Part shown: in pieces, positions 21,333 to 29,524 of the stretch
Layout: the number at the start of each line of letters is the position of its first letter
How positions within the stretch are numbered: position 1 is the first letter of the stretch
Origin: Pseudomonas guariconensis
Lineage (GTDB): Bacteria > Pseudomonadota > Gammaproteobacteria > Pseudomonadales > Pseudomonadaceae
Length of the DNA: 64,000 nucleotides
Direction: 5' to 3'
Assembly: GCF_024127895.1 (NCBI RefSeq)
Contig: NZ_JAMYBK010000006.1
Span: forward strand, 1-64,000
Made by a program: the position numbers and the translations under genes
The notes under the pieces: model-generated
The model's database searches: none
Told to the model about the DNA's origin: nothing
The model's input: the letters and a program-made list of their open reading frames with translations, nothing else

Positions 21333-21516
21333 CAGGCTCCCCGATGGAACCGCTGTCGGTGTAGCCCTTGAACCCGAAAGTTCAAGGTGGAGATTGCAGG
21401 GGGCGTTAAGGCTTTCCGTCGAGCGGACATGCACACCTGCCCCAGCGTGCAACCCCCGTGGTTGTGCGTATCGGCTCAGGGACATAACCGACTGGCGCAT
21501 CCCCCAGGGAGTGGCG
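21333..21516 (-). ncRNA. ssrS: 6S RNA
   Basis: On the minus strand the conserved 6S blocks appear in order: CCCTGAGCCGATA (21481 downwards), GTGCATG then TCCG, AAGCCTTAA, and CACCTTGAACTTTCGGGTTC then AAGGGCTAC, all close to E. coli 6S. The terminal stem can form between CTCCC...GATG near 21511 and CATCGGGGAG near 21337. The RNA mimics an open promoter and sequesters sigma-70 RNA polymerase. The location between zapA and ygfA is the standard one. The ends are estimated from the stem and may be off by 10 bases. Confidence 0.88.
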
Positions 21517-21530
21517 CCAGTATACCAATC

Positions 21531-21848
21531 TCAGCCGATTTTGGTATCCGCGTCGTCGGACAGTGCCTGGTCGACCCGCTCCAGCAGGTCGCGTACCTGC
21601 TCGCGGGTGGTGCCGTTGCCGGCCACGTCCGGGCGCTCCTGGCGGTGCAGCAGTTCGTGGGTGATGTTCAGCGCCGCCATGACCGCGATGCGGTCGGCAC
21701 CGATCACCTTGCCGCTGCTGCGGATCTCGCGCATCTTGCCGTCCAGGTAGCGCGCGGCGCTGACCAGGTTGTTGCGTTCCTCGGGCGGGCAGATGATCGA
21801 ATATTCCTTGTCGAGGATCTGGACGGTGACGCTATTGCTTGAACTCAT
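21531..21848 (-). CDS. zapA: Cell division protein ZapA
   Basis: A 105-residue FtsZ-ring-associated protein. The N-terminal globular part has VTVQILDKEYSIICPPEERNNL (as encoded), followed by AARYLDGKMREIRSSGKVIG. The C-terminal half is a coiled coil (HELLHRQE through RVDQALSDDAD). ZapA crosslinks FtsZ filaments. ATG 21848 overlaps the stop codon of the upstream small coiled-coil gene by 4 bases. The frame is open further upstream but only as antisense or shadow sequence. Confidence 0.93.
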   Translation of the reverse strand: MSSSNSVTVQILDKEYSIICPPEERNNLVSAARYLDGKMREIRSSGKVIGADRIAVMAALNITHELLHRQERPDVAGNGTTREQVRDLLERVDQALSDDADTKIG

Positions 21849-22063
21849 GAGTCTTGCTCCAGGGCCTTGAGGCGCAGGATCATCGATTCGACCTTGCGCT
21901 TCGCGATCTCGTTCTTTTCGATGAGGTGGGCGCGCTCCTCGCGCCAGGATTTTTCCTGAGCTAGTAGGAGTGCATTTTGCCGTTTTAGTTGCTCGACACG
22001 CTCGATCAGCAACTCGAATCGGCTCATCAGCGCTTGCAGGTCGTTCTCTTGCGTGGGTTGCAC
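21845..22063 (-). CDS. TIGR02449-type small coiled-coil protein (ZapB-like)
   Basis: A 72-residue protein that is nearly all coiled coil: LMSRFELLIERVEQLKRQN, then ALLLAQEKSWREERAHLIEK. Proteins of this size directly upstream of zapA are a recognised family and resemble ZapB, which binds ZapA at the division ring. The overlap with zapA (ATGA) supports joint translation. The start may instead be an internal ATG 12 codons later. The function is inferred from position and helix pattern. Confidence 0.82.
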   Translation of the reverse strand: MQPTQENDLQALMSRFELLIERVEQLKRQNALLLAQEKSWREERAHLIEKNEIAKRKVESMILRLKALEQDS

Positions 22064-22208
22064 TCGATTCGCTCCATCGTGGACTCACCAGGCGATCATG
22101 CCTCTCCCTGGGCCGCGGCGGCCAGTGCCGATGGTCTTGGCGCGCCTGCCGGTGCTAGGATACAAGGTCTTCATTCTAGTCATTGCGCCGTCTGGCGCCT
22201 AGCTGCCC

Positions 22209-22763
22209 ATGCCCAATACCCAATCGCCCTACACCGCCTTCGCCACGCTGCTCGCCAGCAATGGACATCCTGTTTCCCCGGCCGAGCTGCACGGCCTGCT
22301 GATTGGCCGCAGCTGTGCCGGCGCAGGGTTCGATGCCGACGCCTGGCTGGCCGACGCCGCCGGCCTGCTGGAGAACGATGCCGAGGACGCCGTGCGCAAC
22401 GCCCTGATCGGCCTGCAGGAAATGGTCAGGGCCGAGCTGACCGGCGAGGACATCACCCTGGTCCTGCTGCTGCCCGGCGACGAGGCACCGCTGGCCGAGC
22501 GCGCCGCGGCCCTGGGCCAGTGGTGCCAGGGCTTCATCACCGGCTTCGGCCTGAATGCCGGCGGCAAGGAACTCTCCGGCGAGGCCAAGGAAGTGCTGCA
22601 GGACCTGGTGGCCATCTCCCAGGTCCAGGATGCCCTCGAGGAGTCCGAGGACGGCGAGAGCGATTACATGGAAGTCATGGAGTACCTGCGCGTGGCGCCC
22701 TTGCTGCTGTATACGGAGCTGGCCAAGCCGGCCGCACCCGCGCCCAAGCCATCGCTGCACTGA
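22209..22763 (+). CDS. ygfB: UPF0149 family protein YgfB
   Basis: A 184-residue all-helical YecA/YgfB family protein. The family signature [16 protein letters not shown] is at the N-terminus, and [15 protein letters not shown] at the C-terminus. In P. aeruginosa a YgfB homologue has been linked to beta-lactam resistance through AmpDh3 regulation; here the role is inferred only. It is the first gene of a tight cluster with pepP (21-base gap) and the ubiquinone hydroxylases, and diverges from the zapA operon. Confidence 0.92.
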   Translation: MPNTQSPYTAFATLLASNGHPVSPAELHGLLIGRSCAGAGFDADAWLADAAGLLENDAEDAVRNALIGLQEMVRAELTGEDITLVLLLPGDEAPLAERAAALGQWCQGFITGFGLNAGGKELSGEAKEVLQDLVAISQVQDALEESEDGESDYMEVMEYLRVAPLLLYTELAKPAAPAPKPSLH

Positions 22764-22784
22764 CACCTGGGGGTAGTCCTGCCC

Positions 22785-24119
22785 ATGAGCCACATCCCGA
22801 AGGCCGAGTATGCCCGTCGGCGCAAGGCGCTGATGGCGCAGATGGTCCCCAACAGCATCGCCATCCTGCCGGCCGCTGCAGTCGCCATCCGCAACCGCGA
22901 CGTCGAGCACGTGTACCGCCAGGACAGCGATTTCCAGTACCTCAGCGGTTTTCCCGAGCCCGAGGCGGTGATCGCCCTGATCCCGGGCCGTGAACACGGC
23001 GAGTACGTGCTGTTCTGCCGCGAGCGCAACCCCGAGCGTGAGCTGTGGGACGGCCTGCGGGCCGGCCAGGAGGGCGCGGTGCGCGACTACGGCGCCGACG
23101 ATGCCTTCCCGATCACCGATATCGACGAGATCCTGCCGGGCCTGATCGAGGGACGCGACCGGGTCTATACGGCCATGGGCAGCAACCCCGAGTTCGACCG
23201 CCGGCTCATGGAGTGGATCAATGTGATCCGCTCCAAGGCGCGCCTCGGTGCCCAGCCGCCGAACGAATACGTTGCCCTGGATCATCTGCTGCACGACATG
23301 CGCCTGTATAAATCGGCAGCGGAAGTGAAGGTGATGCGCACCGCTGCGGCGATTTCCGCGCAGGCCCATGTGCGGGCCATGCAGGCCTGCCGCGCGGGGC
23401 TGCACGAATACAGCCTGGAAGCCGAGCTGGACTACGTGTTCCGCAAGGGCGGGGCGAAGATGCCGGCCTATGGTTCGATCGTCGCCGCCGGGCGTAACGC
23501 CTGCATCCTGCATTACCAGCAGAACGACGCCCCGCTCAAGGACGGCGACCTGGTACTGATCGATGCCGGCTGCGAGATCGACTGCTACGCCAGCGACATC
23601 ACCCGCACCTTCCCGGTCAGTGGGCGCTTCTCGCCGGAGCAGAAGGCCATCTATGAGCTGGTGCTCAAGGCCCAGGAGGCCGCGTTCGCCGAGATCGCGC
23701 CAGGCAAGCACTGGAACCACGCCCACGAGGCGACCGTGCGGGTCATCACCGAGGGCCTTGTGGCGCTGGGGTTGCTCAAGGGCGAGGTGCAGGCGCTGAT
23801 CGACAGCGAGGCCTACCGCGCCTTCTACATGCACCGCGCCGGGCACTGGCTGGGCATGGATGTGCATGACGTGGGCGACTACAAAGTCGGCGGCCAGTGG
23901 CGAGTGCTCGAGCCGGGCATGGCGCTGACCGTCGAGCCGGGCATCTACATTGCCCCCGACAACCAGAACGTCGCGAAGAAATGGCGCGGCATCGGCGTAA
24001 GGATCGAGGACGACGTGGTAGTGACCAGGCAAGGCTGTGAAATTCTGACCACGGGCGTCCCCAAGACCGTCGCCGAGATCGAGGCGCTGATGGCTGACGC
24101 ACGCAGGGACGTGGCATGA
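22785..24119 (+). CDS. pepP: Xaa-Pro aminopeptidase P
   Basis: A 444-residue cytosolic metallopeptidase that removes N-terminal residues preceding proline. The N-domain starts MSHIPKAEYARRRKALMAQM. The pita-bread domain carries the five dinuclear metal ligands: the two Asp in LIDAGCEIDCYASDITRTF, His in HRAGHWLGMDVHD, Glu in VEPGIYI and Glu in GVRIEDDVVV. Its length is like E. coli PepP. It overlaps ubiH by 4 bases, the conserved pepP-ubiH arrangement. Confidence 0.95.
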   Translation: MSHIPKAEYARRRKALMAQMVPNSIAILPAAAVAIRNRDVEHVYRQDSDFQYLSGFPEPEAVIALIPGREHGEYVLFCRERNPERELWDGLRAGQEGAVRDYGADDAFPITDIDEILPGLIEGRDRVYTAMGSNPEFDRRLMEWINVIRSKARLGAQPPNEYVALDHLLHDMRLYKSAAEVKVMRTAAAISAQAHVRAMQACRAGLHEYSLEAELDYVFRKGGAKMPAYGSIVAAGRNACILHYQQNDAPLKDGDLVLIDAGCEIDCYASDITRTFPVSGRFSPEQKAIYELVLKAQEAAFAEIAPGKHWNHAHEATVRVITEGLVALGLLKGEVQALIDSEAYRAFYMHRAGHWLGMDVHDVGDYKVGGQWRVLEPGMALTVEPGIYIAPDNQNVAKKWRGIGVRIEDDVVVTRQGCEILTTGVPKTVAEIEALMADARRDVA

Positions 24120-25315
24120 GCCGGGTCAACCTGGCGATCATCGGCGGTGGCCTGGTCGGTGCCAGCCTGGCCCTGGCCCTGCAGGCCGGGGCCAAGGCCC
24201 GGGGCTGGAAACTCCTGCTGATCGAACCCTTCGCCCCCGGCCACAGTTTCCAACCCAGCTACGACGCGCGCTCTTCGGCGCTGTCGTTCGGCACCCAGCA
24301 GATCTACCAGCAGCTCGGCCTGTGGCCGGTCATCAGCCAGCGTGCCGAGCCGATCAGCCAGATCCAGGTGTCCGACCGTGGCCGCTTCGGCGCTACCCGA
24401 CTGGATGCCCGCGAAGAAGGCGTGCCGGCGCTTGGCTACGTGGTGGAGAACGCCTGGCTCGGCCAGTGCCTGTGGCAGGCCCTGGACACCGAGGTGGTCA
24501 GCTGGCGCTGCCCCGCCGAGGTCAAGGCCATGCAGGCCATCGCCGGCGGCTACCGCCTGCAACTGGACGACGACACTCACCTGGAGTGCGACCTTGCAGT
24601 GTTGGCCGACGGTGGTCGCTCCGGCTTGCGCGAGCAACTGGGTATCCATGTGCGCCGCATCCCCTACGACCAGAGTGCGTTGATCGCCAACATCACCCCT
24701 GGCGAGGCCCATGGTGGCCAGGCGTTCGAGCGCTTCACCGAGCAGGGCCCGATGGCCCTGCTGCCGCTGCCGGAAAACCGTTGCGCGCTGGTCTGGACAC
24801 GCCAGGGGATGGACGCCCAGCGTCTGGTGGAGACCGATGAACGTCGCTTCCTGCGTGAGCTGCAGGACGCCTTCGGTTACCGCCTGGGCGCCCTGCGCCA
24901 GGTCGGCGTGCGCCACCTGTACCCGTTGGCGCTGGTCGAGGCCGAAGAGCAGGTGCGCCCTCACCTGGTGGTGTTGGGCAACGCTGCCCACAGTCTGCAC
25001 CCGATCGCCGGGCAGGGCTTCAACCTGTCCCTGCGCGACGTGCAGTCCCTGGCCGATGCCCTGCTGGATGGCCCTGCGCTGCCAGGTGACCTGGCCACCC
25101 TGCAGGCCTATCACCAGCGCCAGCGCCTGGACCAGGCCCTGACCATCGGCTTCTCCGACCAGGTCACTCGCCTGTTCGGCAGCAGCCAACCGTTGCTGGC
25201 GGCCGGGCGCAACATCGGCCTGCTCGGCCTCGACCTGCTGCCGCCGGCGAAAAGCTGGTTCGCCCGTCAGGCCATGGGCCTGGGCACCCGTCCAGACCTG
25301 CGGGGCAGGGCATGA
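24116..25315 (+). CDS. ubiH: 2-octaprenyl-6-methoxyphenol hydroxylase
   Basis: A 399-residue FAD monooxygenase of ubiquinone synthesis, acting at ring position C1. The dinucleotide fold is at the N-terminus (AIIGGGLVGASLALAL), and the second FAD motif is LGNAAHSLHPIAGQGFNLSL near residue 285. It overlaps pepP and the next gene by 4 bases each, so the whole run is translationally coupled. Position after pepP supports UbiH over UbiI for this copy. Confidence 0.93.
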   Translation: MSRVNLAIIGGGLVGASLALALQAGAKARGWKLLLIEPFAPGHSFQPSYDARSSALSFGTQQIYQQLGLWPVISQRAEPISQIQVSDRGRFGATRLDAREEGVPALGYVVENAWLGQCLWQALDTEVVSWRCPAEVKAMQAIAGGYRLQLDDDTHLECDLAVLADGGRSGLREQLGIHVRRIPYDQSALIANITPGEAHGGQAFERFTEQGPMALLPLPENRCALVWTRQGMDAQRLVETDERRFLRELQDAFGYRLGALRQVGVRHLYPLALVEAEEQVRPHLVVLGNAAHSLHPIAGQGFNLSLRDVQSLADALLDGPALPGDLATLQAYHQRQRLDQALTIGFSDQVTRLFGSSQPLLAAGRNIGLLGLDLLPPAKSWFARQAMGLGTRPDLRGRA

Positions 25316-25794
25316 GCGATTCGCACAGGCTCGCCCGCAAGGCTCGCATGCTGCGGTGGCTGCTCAACCTCTACCCGCCCTACCTGGGTGCCGGCATCCG
25401 TGTGCAGCACATCAGCCCGGACATGCGCAGCATCAAGGTGCGCATGAACCTGACCCGCTGGAACCGCAACTACGTCGGTACCCAGTTCGGCGGCAGCCTG
25501 TACTCGATGGTCGATCCGTTCTACATGCTGCTGCTGATCGAGCGCCTGGGGCGCGAATACATCGTCTGGGACAAGGCCGCCAGCATCGATTTCATCACGC
25601 CGGGCAAGGGCCCGGTGTTCGCCGAGTTCCACGTCGACGATGCGTTGCTGGAGGAGATCCGCCAGCAGACCGCCAGCGGCAAGAAATACCTGCCCCGTTT
25701 GCAGGTCGATATCCGCGACGGCACTGGCGAGCTGGTGGCGCGGGTCGATAAAACCCTTTACGTGCGGCTCAAGCCGCAAGCGAGGCACGCCTAA
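25312..25794 (+). CDS. DUF4442 hotdog-fold thioesterase-like protein
   Basis: A 160-residue protein with a hotdog-like core: MRSIKVRMNLTRWNRNYVGT followed by QFGGSLYSMVDPFYMLLLIE, then DKAASIDFITPGKGPVFAEF. The family is annotated as a putative acyl-CoA thioesterase or translation-elongation-associated DUF4442 protein. It sits between two ubiquinone hydroxylase genes with ATGA overlap on the left and a 3-base gap on the right. A link to quinone or lipid metabolism is suggested by position only. Confidence 0.85.
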   Translation: MSDSHRLARKARMLRWLLNLYPPYLGAGIRVQHISPDMRSIKVRMNLTRWNRNYVGTQFGGSLYSMVDPFYMLLLIERLGREYIVWDKAASIDFITPGKGPVFAEFHVDDALLEEIRQQTASGKKYLPRLQVDIRDGTGELVARVDKTLYVRLKPQARHA

Positions 25795-25797
25795 GGC

Positions 25798-27021
25798 ATG
25801 GAAATGCGCGCAGATCTGTTGATTGTCGGTGCCGGTATGGTCGGCAGCGCCCTGGCCCTGGCGTTGCGCCATAGCGGCCTGGAGATTCTCCTGCTCGACG
25901 GCAGCCCGCTGTCGGTCAGGCCCTTCGACGCCGAGGCGCCGTTCGAACCGCGGGTCAGCGCCCTGTCGGCGGCCAGCCAGCGCATCCTCGAGCGTCTGGG
26001 CGCCTGGGAAGGCATTGCCGGGCGACGCGCTTCGCCCTATACGGACATGCGGGTGTGGGACGGCAGTGGCACCGGTCAGATCCATTTCTCGGCGGGTAGC
26101 GTGCATGCTCCGGTGCTGGGCCATATCGTCGAGAACCGGGTGGTGCAGGATGGCCTGTTGGAGCGCCTGCACGACAGCGACGTCGGCCTGTTGCCCAACG
26201 CCCGCCTGGAGCAGATGCGCCGCTCCGGCGACGAGTGGCTGCTGACCCTGGCCGACGGCCGGCGCCTGCGCTCGACGCTGGTGGTGGCTGCCGATGGCGC
26301 CAACTCCGCGGTGCGCCGCCTGGCCGGTTGCCAGACACGCGAATGGGATTACCTGCACCACGCCATCGTCACCAGCGTGCGCTGCAGTGAGGCGCACCGG
26401 GCCACAGCCTGGCAGCGCTTCACCGACGAGGGGCCGCTGGCGTTCCTGCCGCTGGCCCGTGATGGCGGGCAGGCGTGGTGCTCGATCGTCTGGTCGACCA
26501 CTCCGGAGCAGGCCGAGCAGCTCATGGCACTGGATGACCAGGCCTTCTGCCAGGCCCTGGAACGGGCCTTCGAAGGCCGCCTGGGCCAGGTCCTGCAGGC
26601 CGACCCTCGACTGTGCGTGCCATTGCGCCAGCGACACGCCAAGCGCTATGTCGACGAGGGCCTGGCGCTGATCGGCGATGCGGCCCATACCATCCATCCG
26701 CTGGCCGGGCAGGGCGTCAACCTGGGGTTCCTCGATGCCGCGGTGCTGGCCGAGGAGCTGGAGCACGCCTGCGAGCGTGGCGAACGCCTGGCCGATGTGA
26801 AGGTGCTGAGCCGTTTCGAGCGCCGTCGCATGCCACACAACTTGGCGCTGATGGCGGCGATGGAAGGGTTCGAACGGCTGTTCCAGGCCAACCCACTGCC
26901 ATTGCGCTGGTTGCGCAACAGCGGGCTGAAGTTGGTCGAGCAGATGCCAGAGGCCAAGGCGCTGTTCGTGCGCCAGGCGCTGGGGCTGTCGGGCGACTTG
27001 CCGGAGCTGGCGAAAGCCTGA
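25798..27021 (+). CDS. ubiI: Ubiquinone biosynthesis FAD monooxygenase (UbiI/VisC)
   Basis: A 407-residue UbiH/VisC family flavoprotein. The FAD fold is LLIVGAGMVGSALALAL, and the second motif is IGDAAHTIHPLAGQGVNLGF, followed by LDAAVLAEELEHACERGE. In E. coli the pepP-ubiH-ubiI gene order gives C5 hydroxylation to this member; in Pseudomonas the C6 hydroxylase UbiF/Coq7 is separate, so the exact ring position is inferred. An internal ATG two codons in is an alternative start. Last gene of the ygfB-pepP-ubiH cluster; a REP pair follows. Confidence 0.88.
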   Translation: MEMRADLLIVGAGMVGSALALALRHSGLEILLLDGSPLSVRPFDAEAPFEPRVSALSAASQRILERLGAWEGIAGRRASPYTDMRVWDGSGTGQIHFSAGSVHAPVLGHIVENRVVQDGLLERLHDSDVGLLPNARLEQMRRSGDEWLLTLADGRRLRSTLVVAADGANSAVRRLAGCQTREWDYLHHAIVTSVRCSEAHRATAWQRFTDEGPLAFLPLARDGGQAWCSIVWSTTPEQAEQLMALDDQAFCQALERAFEGRLGQVLQADPRLCVPLRQRHAKRYVDEGLALIGDAAHTIHPLAGQGVNLGFLDAAVLAEELEHACERGERLADVKVLSRFERRRMPHNLALMAAMEGFERLFQANPLPLRWLRNSGLKLVEQMPEAKALFVRQALGLSGDLPELAKA

Positions 27022-27074
27022 GGCCATTCTCGGGCACGCCCCAATGGCCGTCAGTCAAGCGGTGCTATGTCGTC

Positions 27075-27191
27075 TTGGGGCTGCTTTGCAGCCCATCGCC
27101 GGCAAGCCGGCTCCCACAGGGTCCGAGTCGATCACGAATGATGCCGGCTGCACGGCCATGTGGGACTGGCTTGCCGGCGAAGCGGCCCCAA
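27075..27191. repeat. REPIN downstream of ubiI
   Basis: Inverted pair of REP units. The left has GGGGCTGCTTTGCAGCCC and CCGGCAAGCCGGCTCCCACA. The right has GTGGGACTGGCTTGCCGGCG and AAGCGGCCCCA. It marks the boundary between the conserved ubi cluster and the AT-richer effector islet. Confidence 0.85.
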
Positions 27192-27261
27192 ATGGCGGCT
27201 CTTGTCCGCGAACAGATCCATTCTGGAGCATGGGTGTATGACAGGGGCTTTGGGATGCCGT

Positions 27262-27405
27262 TCAAGAGGCGGGAGCCGTGAAGTGGAACACAACATAGAA
27301 GAGCGCGCACAAGGCTAGGCCTGTATACATCAGCAGGCGCCCTGCGTGAGCGCGAAGTTTCAAGGGCTGAGGGAAAACGTCCAAGTCCTCAGCGAATGAA
27401 CATCC
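27262..27405 (-). pseudogene. Remnant of a second membrane immunity-like gene
   Basis: An open stretch of about 47 codons with no start, preceded by an in-frame TGA at 27406-27408. It reads GCSFAEDLDVFPQPLKLRAH, then a hydrophobic helix LLMYTGLALCALFYVVFHF and a stop. It resembles the C-terminus of the intact gene just upstream: both have D-x-L-x-x-F-P-x-x-L-K-x-R followed by a final membrane helix and a short tail. In the same frame before the TGA, an ATG near 27453 gives about 15 codons. I read it as a decayed tandem copy; the homology is judged by eye. Confidence 0.5.
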
Positions 27406-27464
27406 TCAAGCGTGATATGGAAACACGGGACGGAGATAGGACTCCGTATCCATAAGCTTGAGCG

Positions 27465-27875
27465 TCATGCCTTGCTCAGCTTCACCAATATAAAGCTGGT
27501 CACCATCCAAGCTGATCCAGCCACGGTTAGCCACGAAGAGATCAACAATTTTCTCTTTAGCTTTGCGGGAAAGTGGCGCAGCTCATCAGCATCCAACAGC
27601 CCTTTTCGTATATGAAGGCCTGCGAACAAGAGCAGACCGCAAACACAACAAACGAGCATCCAGCGGGACCTGACACTGGATGTACCCCAAGATCGTTTTT
27701 GCTGTTCAAGCCATGGACTACTCTTAATGACTCCAAGCATGATGTGAAACTCATGAGTGCATGCGACTTGGAGTTTGATAGCGACACCAAGCAAACCTGT
27801 GGCGAGGGGGCCTATAAGGAAAACAAGCTGCACCGGGAGCGGCCAGCCGTTAAAGTCAATCATGACTGAACTCAT
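27465..27875 (-). CDS. Putative three-helix membrane immunity protein
   Basis: About 136 residues from ATG 27875 (132 if ATG 27863 is used). There are three hydrophobic segments: LPVQLVFLIGPLATGLLGVA, WMLVCCVCGLLLFAGL and ISSWLTVAGSAWMVTSFILV. The motif DELRHFPAKLKRKL precedes the last. The start overlaps the 3' end of the PAAR effector gene (8 bases from ATG 27863, 20 from ATG 27875). This arrangement and the membrane topology fit an inner-membrane immunity protein against a pore-forming effector. No known family was recognised. The region is visibly richer in A and T than flanking genes, suggesting horizontal gain. Confidence 0.6.
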   Translation of the reverse strand: MSSVMIDFNGWPLPVQLVFLIGPLATGLLGVAIKLQVACTHEFHIMLGVIKSSPWLEQQKRSWGTSSVRSRWMLVCCVCGLLLFAGLHIRKGLLDADELRHFPAKLKRKLLISSWLTVAGSAWMVTSFILVKLSKA

Positions 27876-29251
27876 AGATCCATTCACCGGCCAACTCGCC
27901 AAGCTCATTCCCAATCAGTCCTCCGGCCAATGAACCACCGCCGACCAGTACGATGCCGCATACCGGAGCTCCGAAGCCGCTAGTTGCAACTGAGAACACG
28001 CCACATAGGCCGGCAGTGGCCAGTACGCCAAGCTCAGCGCCGAGTGCCCCACCCCCGAGTCCTCCAGTGAAGTTACCTGCCTCGGTCAGTCGAATCCGCT
28101 TACACTCTTCCGTTTCCCCTGCACGACAGACGTCTTGCACTTTCAAATATGAAGCGGTGCCGCCCAATCCAATGGCTATATTGCCGCCGTACTTGAGGTA
28201 CTTCGCGGCTCTGGAAACTTCGTCCAGATGTGTCGCATAACCCGGTATCTGCCCCGGCCCGCCCGCCTTCGACCAGTGATGGACCAGGCTCTTGGTAGAA
28301 ATGCCCAACTCCCGCCGGAGCCTCTCGTAACTTCCCAGTTTCAATTGCTTGTTGAGGAAAGCCGCCTTCAACTGGCCATCCAACTGCTTTAGCAAGCGCT
28401 GGCGAGCCGCGAAGAACTCGTTGCTGCGAAGGTGACCATGCTGGGCGAATTGCTGCTGGTGCAGCCGTTCGATGCTCACTAGCGTCTCCCTGACCTGAGC
28501 CAGTCCATGCGACAGCATGTCCTTGCCTACGCCCATGGACTGACTGGCACCGTTGAGCAAACCGGCGATTTCAGGCTGATGCCGCATCATGAAATCAGCT
28601 TCATCGAGCTCCAGTATTGCCAGCTTTTCCCGCGCCCGCTCTGCGGCGTCCATCAACTGGGCTTCCTCACGGGTGCAGGCATCACCCTTGTCCGGGTCGC
28701 CGATGACGAAGATCTCTCCCGCCTTGAACCCCTCCTCGAACGTGGGGTTGAGCATTTGCAGCCGAGAGATCGGCAAGGTGTTGTCATGCTCGGCCAGCTC
28801 AAGCAGCACCTGGGAAAAGGACATGTTGCGCGGCACGATGTAGAAACCGGGCTCGAGGGTGCCGGGCAGCGCGCTGGCGTAATGCCGCGAAGCGCCGTCG
28901 AGCGCAGGGTTCCAGGCTTGGGCAGGGGGCGTACTGGCTCGCGCCGTGGCCTGCTGCGAGGCCTGCGGAGACGGCGGCGGGCTGAAGAGCGGCGCCACCA
29001 CACGGTTGCTCCCGCTAGGGCACCCGCAGGCCACCAATGCCCCGTCCATCACCACGGGTCGGCCATCGGAAATGAAGAAGGGGTACCCGGCCAACCTCGC
29101 CACACAACGGACAGGGTGTCGTGGCGTCGCCCTCTCGAAGGACCATGCGTCCGCCGGAGAAATAACCCGCGCCCGTACCGATACAGGTTGCGCCCGTGGT
29201 GGTGAGGTCGCCATCGACCGCCTGCCCTTTGCCATCCAGACTCACACGCAT
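27856..29251 (-). pseudogene. Frameshifted PAAR-domain protein, probable type VI secretion pore-forming effector
   Basis: The gene starts at ATG 29251 with AAGGAG upstream and reads MRVSLDGKGQAVDGDLTTTG, then REGDATTPCPLCGEVGRV: the first half of a PAAR domain. That frame then runs out to TAG at 29015. The second half of the domain (GYPFFISDGRPVVMDGALV, ACGCPSGSNRVV) is in the +1 frame from about 29098 and stays open to 27856. A Pro/Ser linker follows, then a LysM-like stretch (PGFYIVPRNMSF to AGEIFVIGDPD), a helical region and a glycine-zipper hydrophobic tail (GNFTGGLGGGALGAELGVL, VCGIVLVGGGSLAGGLIGNE). PAAR proteins cap the VgrG spike; the tail suggests membrane insertion. A 1-base gain or a loss of 2 or 5 bases near 29083-29100 explains the break. 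About 465 codons if joined. Confidence 0.75.
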
Positions 29252-29524
29252 GTGCCAGCTCCTTGTGCTTGGTCAAGCCAAGGAACCTAGCAGCTCAGGC
29301 TGGGGCTTTTTCCCTGCATGCGGCGCAATAGACGCTTCCTACAAGCAATGCAGAAATTTCCGTCATGCTGTCGCACTGAGTAAAAAGAGCTGGCCTCGAC
29401 GCCTCTCCGATCTCGTTTCGCCTGTCATGGGTGGGCTGCAACATTCAGTAACCTCTATGCGGGTGAGAGGAAAAATGGGATTCACTACCATTCGTACCTA
29501 TAAACCCATCGAGGAGTGCCTTCC

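Noticed and set aside
21301..21530. Coding frames across the 6S RNA locus
   Set aside because: Short frames there lack ribosome sites, and the conserved 6S blocks and terminal stem explain the sequence.
22176..24032. 618-codon minus-strand frame over ygfB and pepP
   Set aside because: Shadow of pepP; same biased composition, no motif, and both genes beneath it have complete catalytic residues.
29252..29524. Fur box before the iron-binding protein gene
   Set aside because: No stretch close to the GATAATGATAATCATTATC consensus was found by eye.
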